Source: Firmicutes bacterium UBA7523 (GTDB lineage: Bacteria > Bacillota > Dethiobacteria > Dethiobacterales > Dethiobacteraceae). Taken from it: a stretch of 34,283 nucleotides of DNA. The notes under the pieces were generated by a model, which was given only the letters and a program-made list of their open reading frames with translations, did not search any database and was not told where the DNA came from. Where the stretch lies: positions 1-34,283 of the forward strand of contig DLMZ01000023.1 of the NCBI GenBank assembly GCA_002479415.1. Reading direction: 5' to 3'. The first letter of the stretch is position 1, and each line of letters opens with the position of its first letter. This document shows, one piece after another, positions 23,303 through 32,061 of the stretch. The position numbers and the translations under genes are program-made.

Positions 23303-23728
23303 ATGAAAAAGATTAAGAACTGGAAGGTTGTATTGTTGTTAGGGTCTATGGTGTTGGTGCTAGCCACTGTCGGGTGCAGTCCAAAAAACAATGCTAGTGG
23401 TGTTGGCTACAAAGATGGTGTTTTTACAGGCGAAGCGGAGGGTGAGCGTTGGGTGGGGAGCAGTACGGTAACTCTAACTATTAAGGATGGTAAGGTTGCC
23501 GATGTTGAGATTCTGGAAACTAATAATGCAGGGGACGAAAAAAAACCTGAGGAGCACCTCGTTTGCTTTGACGGAGGTAAAGTGCCCTTGCTAAGTGATG
23601 CTTATCCCGATTTAATCAGTCAGGTCACAGCAAAGAATGATTGGGACATCGACGGCTTTACCGGGGCAACCGAAAGCGCCACAGCCTTTAAAGAAGCAGT
23701 GAAAGCAGCCTTGGCAAAGGCAATATAA
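23303..23728 (+). CDS. FMN-binding lipoprotein
   Basis: A 141-aa exported lipoprotein with a lipobox ending at Cys25 (LATVGC). The mature part is one FMN-binding domain. It opens YKDGVFTGEAEG and ends with the flavinylation motif DGFTGATESATAF, in which Ser125 would be the covalent FMN residue. It is placed 49 bases after nqrF, with its own strong site (GAAGGAGG) and no terminator between, so it belongs to the nqr transcript. Comparable flavinylated lipoproteins (for example PplA of Listeria) pass electrons outside the membrane. Here it may accept electrons from Nqr or another membrane donor. Not a standard Nqr subunit. Confidence 0.88.
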   Translation: MKKIKNWKVVLLLGSMVLVLATVGCSPKNNASGVGYKDGVFTGEAEGERWVGSSTVTLTIKDGKVADVEILETNNAGDEKKPEEHLVCFDGGKVPLLSDAYPDLISQVTAKNDWDIDGFTGATESATAFKEAVKAALAKAI

Positions 23729-23774
23729 GTAAGTATAGTAGAGCGTAGCCAGGCTTTAATTCTTAATATCTATT

Positions 23775-23822
23775 GCCCGCCTGCATAAACTTTTGCAGGC
23801 GGGCATGTTTAAATATTTTTTT
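23775..23822 (+). terminator. Terminator at the end of the nqr operon
   Basis: GCCCGCCTGCA (23775-23785) pairs perfectly with TGCAGGCGGGC (23794-23804). A T run follows at 23816-23822 after a short A/T-rich gap. It separates nqr from the heme operon. Confidence 0.75.
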
Positions 23823-23857
23823 AATTGATAATCAGTAACGGGAGTGTTGATGTAGAT

Positions 23858-25174
23858 ATGGATATAGTTGTTCTTGGTATCAACCACAAAACGGCACCGG
23901 TGCAGCTGCGCGAAAAGCTTGCTTTTTCTGAGCGACAGATAGAGCAAGCGTTGCAGTTCACGGTTGAAAAGGGCAAGGTATCGGAATGCATTATACTGTC
24001 TACTTGTAACCGTACTGAGGTTTATGTGACGGCAAGGGATGAAATGGAAGGAAGAGAGGAAATTTTTTCTCTGCTTGCGGAGCAGAAAAATCCGATAACA
24101 GTTTTTCCAAAAGAGAGTATATACATCTACAGTGGTCGGGATGCAGCACAGCACCTGTTCCGTGTCGCTTCAGGACTTGATTCAATGATTCCGGGCGAAA
24201 CCCAGATTCTTGGACAGGTTAGGCAAGCCTATGAAGTGGCTGTAAAGCATGGCAGTGTGGGGAAGGTTCTGCATGCCCTTTTTCGCCAGGCTTTGTCCTG
24301 CGGCAAGCGTGTTCATTCGGAAACAAAAATCGGCGAAAATGCCGCTTCAGTCAGTTACGCTGCAGTTAAGCTGGCCGAAAAAACTTTTGAGCGCTTTGAC
24401 CGTTGCAGTATCCTTGTTGTTGGCGCTGGGGAGATGAGCGAGTTAACTCTAAAGCATCTTCATGCTCGTGGAGCCGGGGAGATTATGATAATAAACCGAA
24501 CCCGGGAGAGGGCTGAAGCGCTGGCGCGCACTTATGCAGGAAATGTCTGTAGTTATGAGCGTTTGGAAAAGTGCCTTGAAAAGGCCGATATTGTTATCAG
24601 CTCCACCGGCGCACCCCATTTTATCATCCAAAAAACTATGCTTGCTCCGATTATGCGCTTGCGCAAAAACTGCCCATTGTTTTTGATTGATGCGGCTGTT
24701 CCCCGGGATATAGAACCCAGTGTCCATGAAATTGAGAATGTCTACCTTTACAACATTGACGACCTTAATGAAGTGGTTGCCTCTAATTTGAATAAGCGAG
24801 AGAAGGGCGCCGCCCAGGCTGAAAAGATTGTCTGTGAAGAAGCTGCTACGTTTATGAGCTGGTTCAAGACTCTTGACGTGGTTCCTGTAATCACTGCCCT
24901 GAGGCGCAGGGGTGAGAGCATACGCGAGGAAGAGCTGCAGAAAATGCTTGAGAGCAGGCTGGAGAAATTGGCTCCCAAGGAACAGAAAGCAGTGGAGAAA
25001 TTAACTCGGGTGATTGTAAACCGGATCCTGCGCGAGCCGGTGCTGCGGATTAAAGAGATTGCTATGGAAGATAAAGGGGACATTTGTCTTGCTACTCTTT
25101 ACAGTCTATTCAATCTCGAACAGGGGCTGATTTGTGAAAGCGGCAGTAAGACAGAGGAAAAAGTAATAGGCTGA
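23858..25174 (+). CDS. hemA: Glutamyl-tRNA reductase
   Basis: A 438-aa enzyme, the first step of the C5 heme route: glutamyl-tRNA to glutamate-1-semialdehyde with NADPH. It opens MDIVVLGINHKTAPVQLREK. The catalytic Cys50 lies in LSTCNRTEVY, the same number as in E. coli. Then comes GLDSMIPGETQILGQVRQAY, the NADPH-binding VVGAGEMSEL, and a C-terminal dimerisation helix region. ATG 23858 fits the family start; the frame extends to TTG 23825. First gene of the heme operon. Confidence 0.95.
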   Translation: MDIVVLGINHKTAPVQLREKLAFSERQIEQALQFTVEKGKVSECIILSTCNRTEVYVTARDEMEGREEIFSLLAEQKNPITVFPKESIYIYSGRDAAQHLFRVASGLDSMIPGETQILGQVRQAYEVAVKHGSVGKVLHALFRQALSCGKRVHSETKIGENAASVSYAAVKLAEKTFERFDRCSILVVGAGEMSELTLKHLHARGAGEIMIINRTRERAEALARTYAGNVCSYERLEKCLEKADIVISSTGAPHFIIQKTMLAPIMRLRKNCPLFLIDAAVPRDIEPSVHEIENVYLYNIDDLNEVVASNLNKREKGAAQAEKIVCEEAATFMSWFKTLDVVPVITALRRRGESIREEELQKMLESRLEKLAPKEQKAVEKLTRVIVNRILREPVLRIKEIAMEDKGDICLATLYSLFNLEQGLICESGSKTEEKVIG

Positions 25175-25215
25175 CCAAGAACATCGGAGGCGGATGATTT
25201 AAGGGGGTAGACGAG

Positions 25216-25887
25216 ATGGAAAACCTTTATCCGATATTTTTGAATCTACGGGAGAAGAGATGTGTCGTCGTAGGCGGCGGAGCAGTTGCCTCGCATAAAG
25301 TAGAAAAACTACTTAGTTGCGGTGCGCACATTACCGTAATTAGCCCAAACCTAACTTCTGCATTGGAAAGCGCGGCTGCCAGAGGTGAACTGGAACACAT
25401 TCGGGACGAGTATGAGTCGCATTATCTGGGAAAAGCGTTCATGGTTTTCGTTGCTTGCGGGGATGAAGCAACAAATCTTCGTATAGCTGCAGACTGTGCT
25501 GCTCGCGATATTATGATTAATGTTGTTGATGTCCCTGAGCTGTGCGGGTTCTTTGTCCCTGCTGTAGTTAGCCGCGGACCGTTGAGTATTGCTGTTTCCA
25601 CAGCCGGCGCCAGCCCTGCATTTGCACGCTTTTTGCGGGAGGAGCTGGAGAGCTGTTACGGTGAGGATTACGGAAAGTTTGTGGCGTTTTTGGGCGAGCT
25701 GCGGCCTAAAATCCGCACTGCCATTGCGGATCCGGTAAAAAGAAGAGAGCTTTACCTGGAATTGGCGCGGACTAATTTCTTTGAGCTGTTCCAAAGCCTT
25801 TCGCCTGAGGCTCTTGAGCGGGAAGTTGCTTCCATGATTGTTCGTTATGGGGGAGAAGATAAGCGTATACAGGAGGCGCACAGATGA
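25216..25887 (+). CDS. Precorrin-2 dehydrogenase / siroheme synthase (Met8/CysG-N type)
   Basis: A 223-aa protein that oxidises precorrin-2 to sirohydrochlorin with NAD+ and may also insert iron to give siroheme. The N-terminal NAD fold has CVVVGGGAVASHKVEKLL. NVVDVPELCGFFVPAVVSR contains the Asp equivalent to the active-site Asp of CysG and Met8. STAGASPAFARFLREELE matches the next conserved segment. No separate sirohydrochlorin ferrochelatase gene is seen, so this one is the best candidate for both steps, as in Met8. ATG 25216 follows AAGGGGG; overlaps hemC by four bases. Confidence 0.88.
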   Translation: MENLYPIFLNLREKRCVVVGGGAVASHKVEKLLSCGAHITVISPNLTSALESAAARGELEHIRDEYESHYLGKAFMVFVACGDEATNLRIAADCAARDIMINVVDVPELCGFFVPAVVSRGPLSIAVSTAGASPAFARFLREELESCYGEDYGKFVAFLGELRPKIRTAIADPVKRRELYLELARTNFFELFQSLSPEALEREVASMIVRYGGEDKRIQEAHR

Positions 25888-26819
25888 GGAAAATTATTGT
25901 GGGCAGCAGGGATAGCCGCCTTGCTCTGTCACAGTCGAATTGGGTTATTGAGGAACTAAAGCAAGTTGCGGCAGAGCATTCTTTTGAAATAAAATTAATA
26001 AAAACAAAAGGTGACAAGATCCTTGATACCGACCTGACAAAGCTTGGTGACAAGGGAGTTTTTGTTAAGGAAATTGAAGATGCGTTGTTATGTGGTGAAA
26101 TAGACTTGGCTGTACACAGTATGAAGGATGTTCCGACCGTTCTTCCGGCGGGGCTGGAAATTGGGGCTGTGACTGGTAAGGAAGACCCCCGGGATGCTCT
26201 GGTTAGCTTACAGGCGGCTGCGTTTGCGGATTTGCCGGATGGTGCCTTGATAGGTACCAGCAGCTTGCGCCGCATTGCCCAGCTCTCCCGCTCCTATCCC
26301 CGGCTTACGTTTCGACCGGTACGCGGTAATCTGGAGACAAGATTACGCAAGCTCACCGAAGGAGAATTTGACGCTCTGGTTCTTGCTTATGCTGGGCTTA
26401 AGCGTCTAGGGTGGCTAGACTTGGTGACAGAGATAATACCACCGGAAATATGCCTCCCAGCTGTAGGGCAGGGGAGACTGGCGGTGGAAATTCGTGATGA
26501 CGACAAGGCAATGAAGGAACTTTTAAGGCATTTGGATCGGCCGGAAGAACGTACGGCGGTGTCCGCCGAACGGGCATTCCTGCGACGCCTTGAAGGGGGG
26601 TGCCAGATTCCTGCAGGCGCTCTATGTGAAATATCAGATGGGAAACTACGCCTTCAGGGGCTGGTTGCCTCCCTGGACGGTTCAACTATTTTGAGGGATG
26701 AGGCTACCGGGCCACTGGATATGGCTTTAGATATTGGAGAAAAATTGGCGGAAAAGCTGCTAAGCTATGGTGCGGCGGCAATCCTGAAAAAGGCGAGGCT
26801 TGATTGTAATGCAAGATAG
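25884..26819 (+). CDS. hemC: Hydroxymethylbilane synthase (porphobilinogen deaminase)
   Basis: A 311-aa enzyme joining four porphobilinogens. It opens KIIVGSRDSRLALSQSNWVI. Then come KTKGDKILDTDLTKLGDKGVF, DLAVHSMKDVPT, TSSLRR and VRGNLETRLRKL. The dipyrromethane cofactor Cys is at residue 240 in LEGGCQIPAG. All active-site residues are present. ATGA overlap with the preceding gene; its end overlaps the CobA-HemD start. Confidence 0.97.
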   Translation: MRKIIVGSRDSRLALSQSNWVIEELKQVAAEHSFEIKLIKTKGDKILDTDLTKLGDKGVFVKEIEDALLCGEIDLAVHSMKDVPTVLPAGLEIGAVTGKEDPRDALVSLQAAAFADLPDGALIGTSSLRRIAQLSRSYPRLTFRPVRGNLETRLRKLTEGEFDALVLAYAGLKRLGWLDLVTEIIPPEICLPAVGQGRLAVEIRDDDKAMKELLRHLDRPEERTAVSAERAFLRRLEGGCQIPAGALCEISDGKLRLQGLVASLDGSTILRDEATGPLDMALDIGEKLAEKLLSYGAAAILKKARLDCNAR

Positions 26820-28374
26820 CAGGGTTGATAGTGCAAACGGGAAGGTTTATCTGGTGGGAGCGGGCCCCGGTGACCCCGGGCTGATTACTGTCAAAGGATT
26901 AAAATGCATTGCCGCAGCCGATGTCTTGGTGTACGATCGCCTGGTTGGCGACCGGCTTGTTAGAGATGCCCGTAATGATGCGGAGCTTATATATGTGGGG
27001 AAGCTGCCTCAGAGCCACACTATGTCACAAACAGAGATTAACCAGCTGTTACTGCGGAAGGCGCGCCAGGGGCTGGTTGTTACCAGGCTCAAGGGTGGCG
27101 ATCCGTTTCTTTTCGGACGCGGCGGGGAGGAAGCCGAATTCCTAGCCAAGCATGGAGTTCCTTTTGAGGTTGTCCCAGGAGTTACTTCTGCCATCGCTGT
27201 CCCTGCCTATGCCGGAATCCCGGTTACACATCGTGATTTTACCGCTGGCTTTGCCGTAATCACCGGCCATGAGGATCCCAATAAGAATAAAAGCAACATT
27301 GCCTGGGAGAAGGTCGCCACCGGAACTGGTACGCTGGCCTTTCTAATGGGGTTGGGAAACCTGCCTTTAATCGTACAAAAGCTGATTGAAAACGGTCGTG
27401 ACCCGAATACTCCGGTTGCGGTGATTTGCCGGGGTACACGTCCCGAACAGCAGACGCTCACCGGAACGCTTGCAGACATTGTCGAGAAAGTGCAAAAGGC
27501 AGCTATTAGTTCACCTGCTGTGACTATTGTCGGAGAGGTTGTGGAGATGCGGGATAAGCTCCAATGGTTTGAAAACAAACCCCTTTTTGGGAAAAGGATT
27601 GTTGTCACCCGCTCTCGGGCGCAGTCCAGTGTTCTTTCAGAGAAAATTGAAGTTTTAGGAGGAGAACCGTTTGAATTTCCGGTAATTAAAGTTGTTCCTC
27701 CACAAGATTTCGGACCGCTGGATCGTGCCATTACCTCTCTGGAAAGCTATCGCTGGGTTATCTTCACTAGTGTAAACGGTGTTAAGCATTTTTTTGCACG
27801 GTTGCGCCACCATGGTCGGGATGTGCGTGACCTAGGAGCAAGAATTTGCGCTATTGGCCCTCATACCAAGGAAGCACTGGAGGAAAAGGGCTTGCGCGTG
27901 GATTATGTTCCGGACGAATACAGAGCTGAGGCATTGGCTGATTGCTTGCAGGGCTTGATTTCTCCTGGAGATAGGGTGTTATTGCCCAGGGCCGATATTG
28001 CTCGTCCGGAACTGATTGCGATGCTTTCGGCAATGGGAGGGATAGTGGAAAATGTTGAGGCCTACTGTACATTGCTGCCAGACAGTGCAGGTGCCGGCTC
28101 GCTTCACGAGATGTTGCGAAACGGAATGGTACACGTTGTTACCTTTACCAGTTCATCTACGGTACGCAATTTCGTGAAGCTGTTGGAAACCGACAATCCG
28201 GCAAAGCTTTTGGAGGGTATTATCTTGGCTAGCATTGGTCCGGTTACCTCGCAAACAGCCCGGGAACTAGGCTTGAATATTAATGTCGAGGCAAAGAAGT
28301 ATACCATTGACGGTTTAATTGAAGCGTTGTTGGAGTATTTGGCATCAAATAAAGGGGGTACACCCGTTGATTAG
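26809..28374 (+). CDS. Fusion of uroporphyrinogen-III C-methyltransferase and uroporphyrinogen-III synthase
   Basis: A 521-aa two-domain protein. Residues about 8-245 are the SAM-dependent methyltransferase (CobA/SUMT type): GKVYLVGAGPGDPGLITVKG, VYVGK-like segment YVGKLPQSH, RLKGGDPFLFGRGGEEAE, VVPGVTSAIAVPAYAGIPVT and CRGTRPEQQ. Residues about 258-515 are HemD: GKRIVVTRSRAQSSVLSEKI, WVIFTSVNGVKHFFARL, ending in TFTSSSTVRNFVKLL and SIGPVTSQTARELGL. It makes uroporphyrinogen III and methylates it to precorrin-2. I use ATG 26809, ten bases after GGCGAGG. This fusion is common in Firmicutes. Usual symbols are cobA-hemD. Confidence 0.95.
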   Translation: MQDSRVDSANGKVYLVGAGPGDPGLITVKGLKCIAAADVLVYDRLVGDRLVRDARNDAELIYVGKLPQSHTMSQTEINQLLLRKARQGLVVTRLKGGDPFLFGRGGEEAEFLAKHGVPFEVVPGVTSAIAVPAYAGIPVTHRDFTAGFAVITGHEDPNKNKSNIAWEKVATGTGTLAFLMGLGNLPLIVQKLIENGRDPNTPVAVICRGTRPEQQTLTGTLADIVEKVQKAAISSPAVTIVGEVVEMRDKLQWFENKPLFGKRIVVTRSRAQSSVLSEKIEVLGGEPFEFPVIKVVPPQDFGPLDRAITSLESYRWVIFTSVNGVKHFFARLRHHGRDVRDLGARICAIGPHTKEALEEKGLRVDYVPDEYRAEALADCLQGLISPGDRVLLPRADIARPELIAMLSAMGGIVENVEAYCTLLPDSAGAGSLHEMLRNGMVHVVTFTSSSTVRNFVKLLETDNPAKLLEGIILASIGPVTSQTARELGLNINVEAKKYTIDGLIEALLEYLASNKGGTPVD

Positions 28375-29551
28375 TGTCACTAAGCTGCTGTTGGAATCAG
28401 ACTATTACGGGGACAACCTCCGCTACAATAATGGTGTCCGCGAGACTGTGCATGGTACGGCGGCAGGATCTGGACCTGTGGTGGTTTGGAACAGTACCCG
28501 CAGCTGTAACCTGCGATGCATTCACTGCTATATGGATTCCGAGCCTGGTAATTATGCAGGCGAACTTACCACTTCAGAGGCGAAGAGCTTTATTGACGGT
28601 TTAGCAGCGTTTAAAGTTCCTGTGTTGCTCATTTCCGGCGGTGAGCCGTTAGTGCGCAAGGATTTGTTTGAACTAGTGGATTATGCCAAAAGTCGAAATA
28701 TGCGGGTCACCGTTTCCACAAACGGTACGCTCATTGACGCAGGCATGGCCCGGAGGCTAAAGAAAGCCGGTGTGGGCTATGTGGGGATAAGTCTGGACGG
28801 AATCGGGGCCAACAATGACCGCTTTCGCCGCAAGGAAGGCGCATTCGAGGATGCTCTGCGCGGTATACGCAACTGCTTAGAGGTTGGTCAGCGCGTGGGT
28901 TTGCGCTTTACAATCAACCGCCATAATTACGCTGAAATTGACAGTATCTTTGACCTTGCTGAGGCGGAAAACGTACCCCGGATATGTTTTTATCATCTGG
29001 TTTACAGTGGGCGTGGTTCTAATATGATTAGTGAAGATATTACGCACGAGGAGTCCCGGCAGGCTATGCGGCTCATAATAGAGCGTACGCTTGACTTTGG
29101 TTTGCGAGGCAAGGAAAAAGAAGTGCTGATGGTTGATAACCATGCGGACGGTCCCTTTATTTATGAATATATGAAAGAACGGGATCCGGAGCGGGCTGCA
29201 CGCATTCTGGAGCTACTAAGAGCCAATGGCGGCAATCGCACCGGCATTGCTATCGGAGCAGTGGACAGCCTGGGATACGTTTACGCCGACCAGTTTACCC
29301 GGAACCATGCCTTTGGTAACGTACGTGAGCGCCCGTTTGGCGAAATTTGGACTAACATGTCTCAACCCATTTTGTCCGGGCTTAAGAACCGTAAACCATT
29401 GCTAAAGGGTCGGTGTTCTTCCTGCCGCTGGCTTGATATCTGCAACGGTAACTTTCGCGCCCGGGCCGAGGCGGCTACGGGAGACTTTTGGGAATCAGAC
29501 CCTGCCTGCTACCTTACTGATGAAGAGATTAGATGTACAAGTGGGAATTAG
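28367..29551 (+). CDS. ahbC: Radical SAM 12,18-didecarboxysiroheme deacetylase (AhbC / NirJ1 type)
   Basis: A 394-aa radical SAM enzyme, removing the acetate groups of 12,18-didecarboxysiroheme to give Fe-coproporphyrin III. PVVVWNSTRSCNLRCIHCY holds the CxxxCxxC set Cys47/51/54. LLISGGEPLVRKDLFELVDY is the SAM-binding GGE block. A C-terminal Cys set (CSSCRWLDICNGNFRARA and DPACY) would bind an auxiliary cluster. TTG 28367 is chosen from GGGGG eight bases upstream and the MISVTKLL start; it overlaps the preceding stop. In the heliobacterial naming this is NirJ1. AhbC rather than heme-d1 NirJ is preferred from context, since no nirS or nirF is present. Confidence 0.87.
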   Translation: MISVTKLLLESDYYGDNLRYNNGVRETVHGTAAGSGPVVVWNSTRSCNLRCIHCYMDSEPGNYAGELTTSEAKSFIDGLAAFKVPVLLISGGEPLVRKDLFELVDYAKSRNMRVTVSTNGTLIDAGMARRLKKAGVGYVGISLDGIGANNDRFRRKEGAFEDALRGIRNCLEVGQRVGLRFTINRHNYAEIDSIFDLAEAENVPRICFYHLVYSGRGSNMISEDITHEESRQAMRLIIERTLDFGLRGKEKEVLMVDNHADGPFIYEYMKERDPERAARILELLRANGGNRTGIAIGAVDSLGYVYADQFTRNHAFGNVRERPFGEIWTNMSQPILSGLKNRKPLLKGRCSSCRWLDICNGNFRARAEAATGDFWESDPACYLTDEEIRCTSGN

Positions 29552-29578
29552 GTGAAAAATTTAGGGAGGGATGATTTC

Positions 29579-30571
29579 ATGGTGTTTCCTGTTAGCCGTC
29601 CGCGACGACTGCGCCGCACAGAGACGATACGGCGCATGGTCCGTGAAACGGAACTTTCGGTTAGCAATCTTGTTTGTCCTCTTTTTGTCACTGAAGGAAA
29701 GGGGATAAAACAACCGATTGGCGCTATGCCCGGCGTCTTCCGGTATTCCGTGGACAACGTCCTCAAGGAAGTATGCGAGCTTCGCTCACTGGGTATCCCG
29801 GCGGTAATCTTGTTTGGTATACCCGCAGTTAAGGACCCCTTAGGCAGTATGGCATACGATTCCGATGCGGCAGTGCAGACTGCTGTGCGTGCCATTAAGG
29901 ATCTTTATCCTGAGATAGTAGTAATTACAGATGTTTGTCTGTGCGAGTATACTGACCATGGTCACTGCGGCGTTGTCTCCGGCAGCGAAATTCTGAACGA
30001 CCCTACACTGGAAATACTAGCTAAAGTAGCCGTTTCTCATGCCACAGCCGGGGCAGATATTGTTGCTCCCTCGGATATGATGGATGGTCGGGTGGGCACT
30101 CTGCGCAGCGCTCTTGACAGGGAGGGGTTTGAACAGGTAGGCATTCTTTCCTATGCCGCTAAATATGCTTCGTCCTTCTACGGACCTTTTCGGGAAGCCG
30201 CAGGTTCCACTCCCTCATTTGGCGACCGCCGTTCATATCAGATGGATCCGGCTAATCGGCGGGAGGCGTTGAAAGAGGTCGCGCAGGATTTGGCCGAAGG
30301 GGCTGACATGATTATGGTAAAACCAGCTATGACTTACCTTGACGTTATCAGCAAGGTCAAAGAAGTTAGCTGCTGCCCCGTAGCTGCTTACAATGTTAGT
30401 GGTGAATATGCCATGATAAAGGCTGCCGCCGCCAATGGCTGGTTAGACGAGAGGCAGGCGGTACTGGAGACACTATTGTCGATTAAGCGTGCCGGTGCCG
30501 ACCTGATTTTGACCTACCACGCCAGAGATGCAGCGCGATGGCTGGCGGGAGACAGGGAGGAGCAGATATGA
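29579..30571 (+). CDS. hemB: Porphobilinogen synthase (delta-aminolevulinate dehydratase)
   Basis: A 330-aa enzyme condensing two aminolevulinates. It begins RPRRLRRTETIRRMVRETEL. The metal site is Cys-rich (TDVCLCEYTDHGHCGVV), indicating a zinc-dependent form. The two active-site Lys lie in YAAKYASSFYGPFREA and, at residue 248, in MIMVKPAMTYLDVI. ATG 29579 has GGGAGGG eight bases before it; GTG 29552 is a less likely alternative. Placed between the two radical SAM genes, as in the heliobacterial cluster. Confidence 0.96.
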   Translation: MVFPVSRPRRLRRTETIRRMVRETELSVSNLVCPLFVTEGKGIKQPIGAMPGVFRYSVDNVLKEVCELRSLGIPAVILFGIPAVKDPLGSMAYDSDAAVQTAVRAIKDLYPEIVVITDVCLCEYTDHGHCGVVSGSEILNDPTLEILAKVAVSHATAGADIVAPSDMMDGRVGTLRSALDREGFEQVGILSYAAKYASSFYGPFREAAGSTPSFGDRRSYQMDPANRREALKEVAQDLAEGADMIMVKPAMTYLDVISKVKEVSCCPVAAYNVSGEYAMIKAAAANGWLDERQAVLETLLSIKRAGADLILTYHARDAARWLAGDREEQI

Positions 30572-31575
30572 TTATTTCTTGGAATACTACTTGGGCCTGT
30601 CACTTGAAATGCAAGCATTGCTACCGTGATGCCGGGGACAAACGTGCCGGTGAGCTTTCAACGGCGGAAGGAAAGAAGCTGCTGGAAGAGATCGCCCGGG
30701 CTGGGTTTAAAATTGTTATCTTAAGCGGCGGCGAACCCCTATTGCGCGAAGATATCTTTGAGTTAACAGCTTATGTCTCAAGCTTGGGGATGCGCCCTGT
30801 CTTTGGCACCACCGGTACCACAATCACAGATGAAGTGGCCCAGCGGCTAAAGCAAGCAGGTGCGGCCTGTATCGGTATTAGCCTAGACAGTGCCTCCGCC
30901 CCGTTGCACGACGATTTCCGGCAGGTTACCGGTGCTTTTGAGGATGCCCTGCGAGGGATGGAGGCTTGTCTTCGTGCAGGCTTGCCTTTTCAAGTTCATA
31001 CTACTGTCAGAGAACATAATTTCCATGAATTTGAAGGCATTTCTGATTTGGCGGTACGGATGGGCGCCATTGCACATCATATATTTTTCCTTGTTCCTAC
31101 CGGCCGCGGCAAGGACATCGAAGAAGAGGCGTTGCGCGAAAAGCGGTACGAACAGCTGCTTCACCGTATTATGAAGAAGCAAAAGGAAGTGGACATTGAG
31201 CTTAAGCCGACTTGTGCCCCCCAGTTTATGCGTATCGCTCAACAGATGGGGTTAAAAATGCGTTTCACGCGTGGGTGCTTGGCAGGGACGGCTTATTGTT
31301 GTATTTTGCCAAACGGAGTGGTTCACCCCTGCCCGTACCTGCCGCTAACGGTAGGCGATGTCCGGGAAACTCCTTTCGACCGTATCTGGAAGGAAGCTGA
31401 GGTTTTCCAGGAATTAAGACGTGATGATTTGGGCGGCAAGTGCGGTGTCTGCAAGTATAAGCAGGTTTGTGGCGGCTGCAGGGCAAGAGCCTTTTATTAC
31501 GCTGACGAAGACTATATGGCCGAAGATCCGTGGTGTCTCTACAGACGAGGGGTGAACGCTGTCCATGGCAGTTGA
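30568..31575 (+). CDS. ahbD: Radical SAM heme synthase (AhbD / NirJ2 type)
   Basis: A 335-aa radical SAM enzyme, oxidatively decarboxylating Fe-coproporphyrin III to heme b. It starts MIISWNTTWACHLKCKHCYR with Cys11/15/18, then VILSGGEPLLREDIFELT. The C-terminal auxiliary cluster region has CILPNGVVHPCPYLPL and CGVCKYKQVCGGCRARAFYY, ending in DPWCLY. ATG 30568 overlaps the hemB stop (ATGA) and has GGGAGGAG upstream. It differs from AhbC in its short N-terminus and in the Cys-rich SPASM-like tail. The final step of the pathway; end overlaps ahbA. Confidence 0.87.
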   Translation: MIISWNTTWACHLKCKHCYRDAGDKRAGELSTAEGKKLLEEIARAGFKIVILSGGEPLLREDIFELTAYVSSLGMRPVFGTTGTTITDEVAQRLKQAGAACIGISLDSASAPLHDDFRQVTGAFEDALRGMEACLRAGLPFQVHTTVREHNFHEFEGISDLAVRMGAIAHHIFFLVPTGRGKDIEEEALREKRYEQLLHRIMKKQKEVDIELKPTCAPQFMRIAQQMGLKMRFTRGCLAGTAYCCILPNGVVHPCPYLPLTVGDVRETPFDRIWKEAEVFQELRRDDLGGKCGVCKYKQVCGGCRARAFYYADEDYMAEDPWCLYRRGVNAVHGS

Positions 31576-32035
31576 GCGAGAATATGAGCTTAGTCCCCTG
31601 GACAGGATAATTCTCAATCTGATTCAGAAGGAGTTTCCCCTGCATCACCGCCCGTTTCAGGCGTTGGCAGAGTTGGCCGGCTGCACGGAGGAGGAAGCGC
31701 TGGAGTCGGTAAAGGCTCTTCGTGAAAAGGGAATTATCCGCCGCGTGGGGGCGGTATTTGATTCGCAGAAGCTGGGTTTTGTCAGCACCTTGGTTGCACT
31801 TCAGGCAGTGCCGGAAAAGCTGGAGGAGATTGCTGTACGGGTAAGTGCCTTGGCAGGAGTTACCCACAACTATCAGCGCGACCATGCGTTTAACCTCTGG
31901 TTTACACTGACCTGTCAAACGCAGGAAGAATTGTTTCGCACGCTGGCTGAGATGGAAACCTTGCCGGGTGTTGTGAAGTTACGCAGCCTTCCCGCATTAC
32001 GTTTATTTAAAATAGGTGTCTATTTTAAGCTATAG
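31565..32035 (+). CDS. ahbA: Siroheme decarboxylase subunit AhbA
   Basis: A 156-aa Lrp/AsnC-fold protein. With AhbB it removes two carboxyls from siroheme to give 12,18-didecarboxysiroheme. The N-terminal helix-turn-helix-like part (LDRIILNLIQKEFPL, ALREKGIIRRVGAVFDSQKL) no longer implies DNA binding. GVTHNYQRDHAFNLWFTLTC is the AhbA signature with the active-site His and Arg region. The ATG lies inside the end of ahbD. Could be misread as a transcription regulator by simple searches; the neighbours argue for decarboxylase. Confidence 0.9.
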   Translation: MAVEREYELSPLDRIILNLIQKEFPLHHRPFQALAELAGCTEEEALESVKALREKGIIRRVGAVFDSQKLGFVSTLVALQAVPEKLEEIAVRVSALAGVTHNYQRDHAFNLWFTLTCQTQEELFRTLAEMETLPGVVKLRSLPALRLFKIGVYFKL

Positions 32036-32061
32036 AAAAAGTGTTTAAAGGAAGGGAAAAA

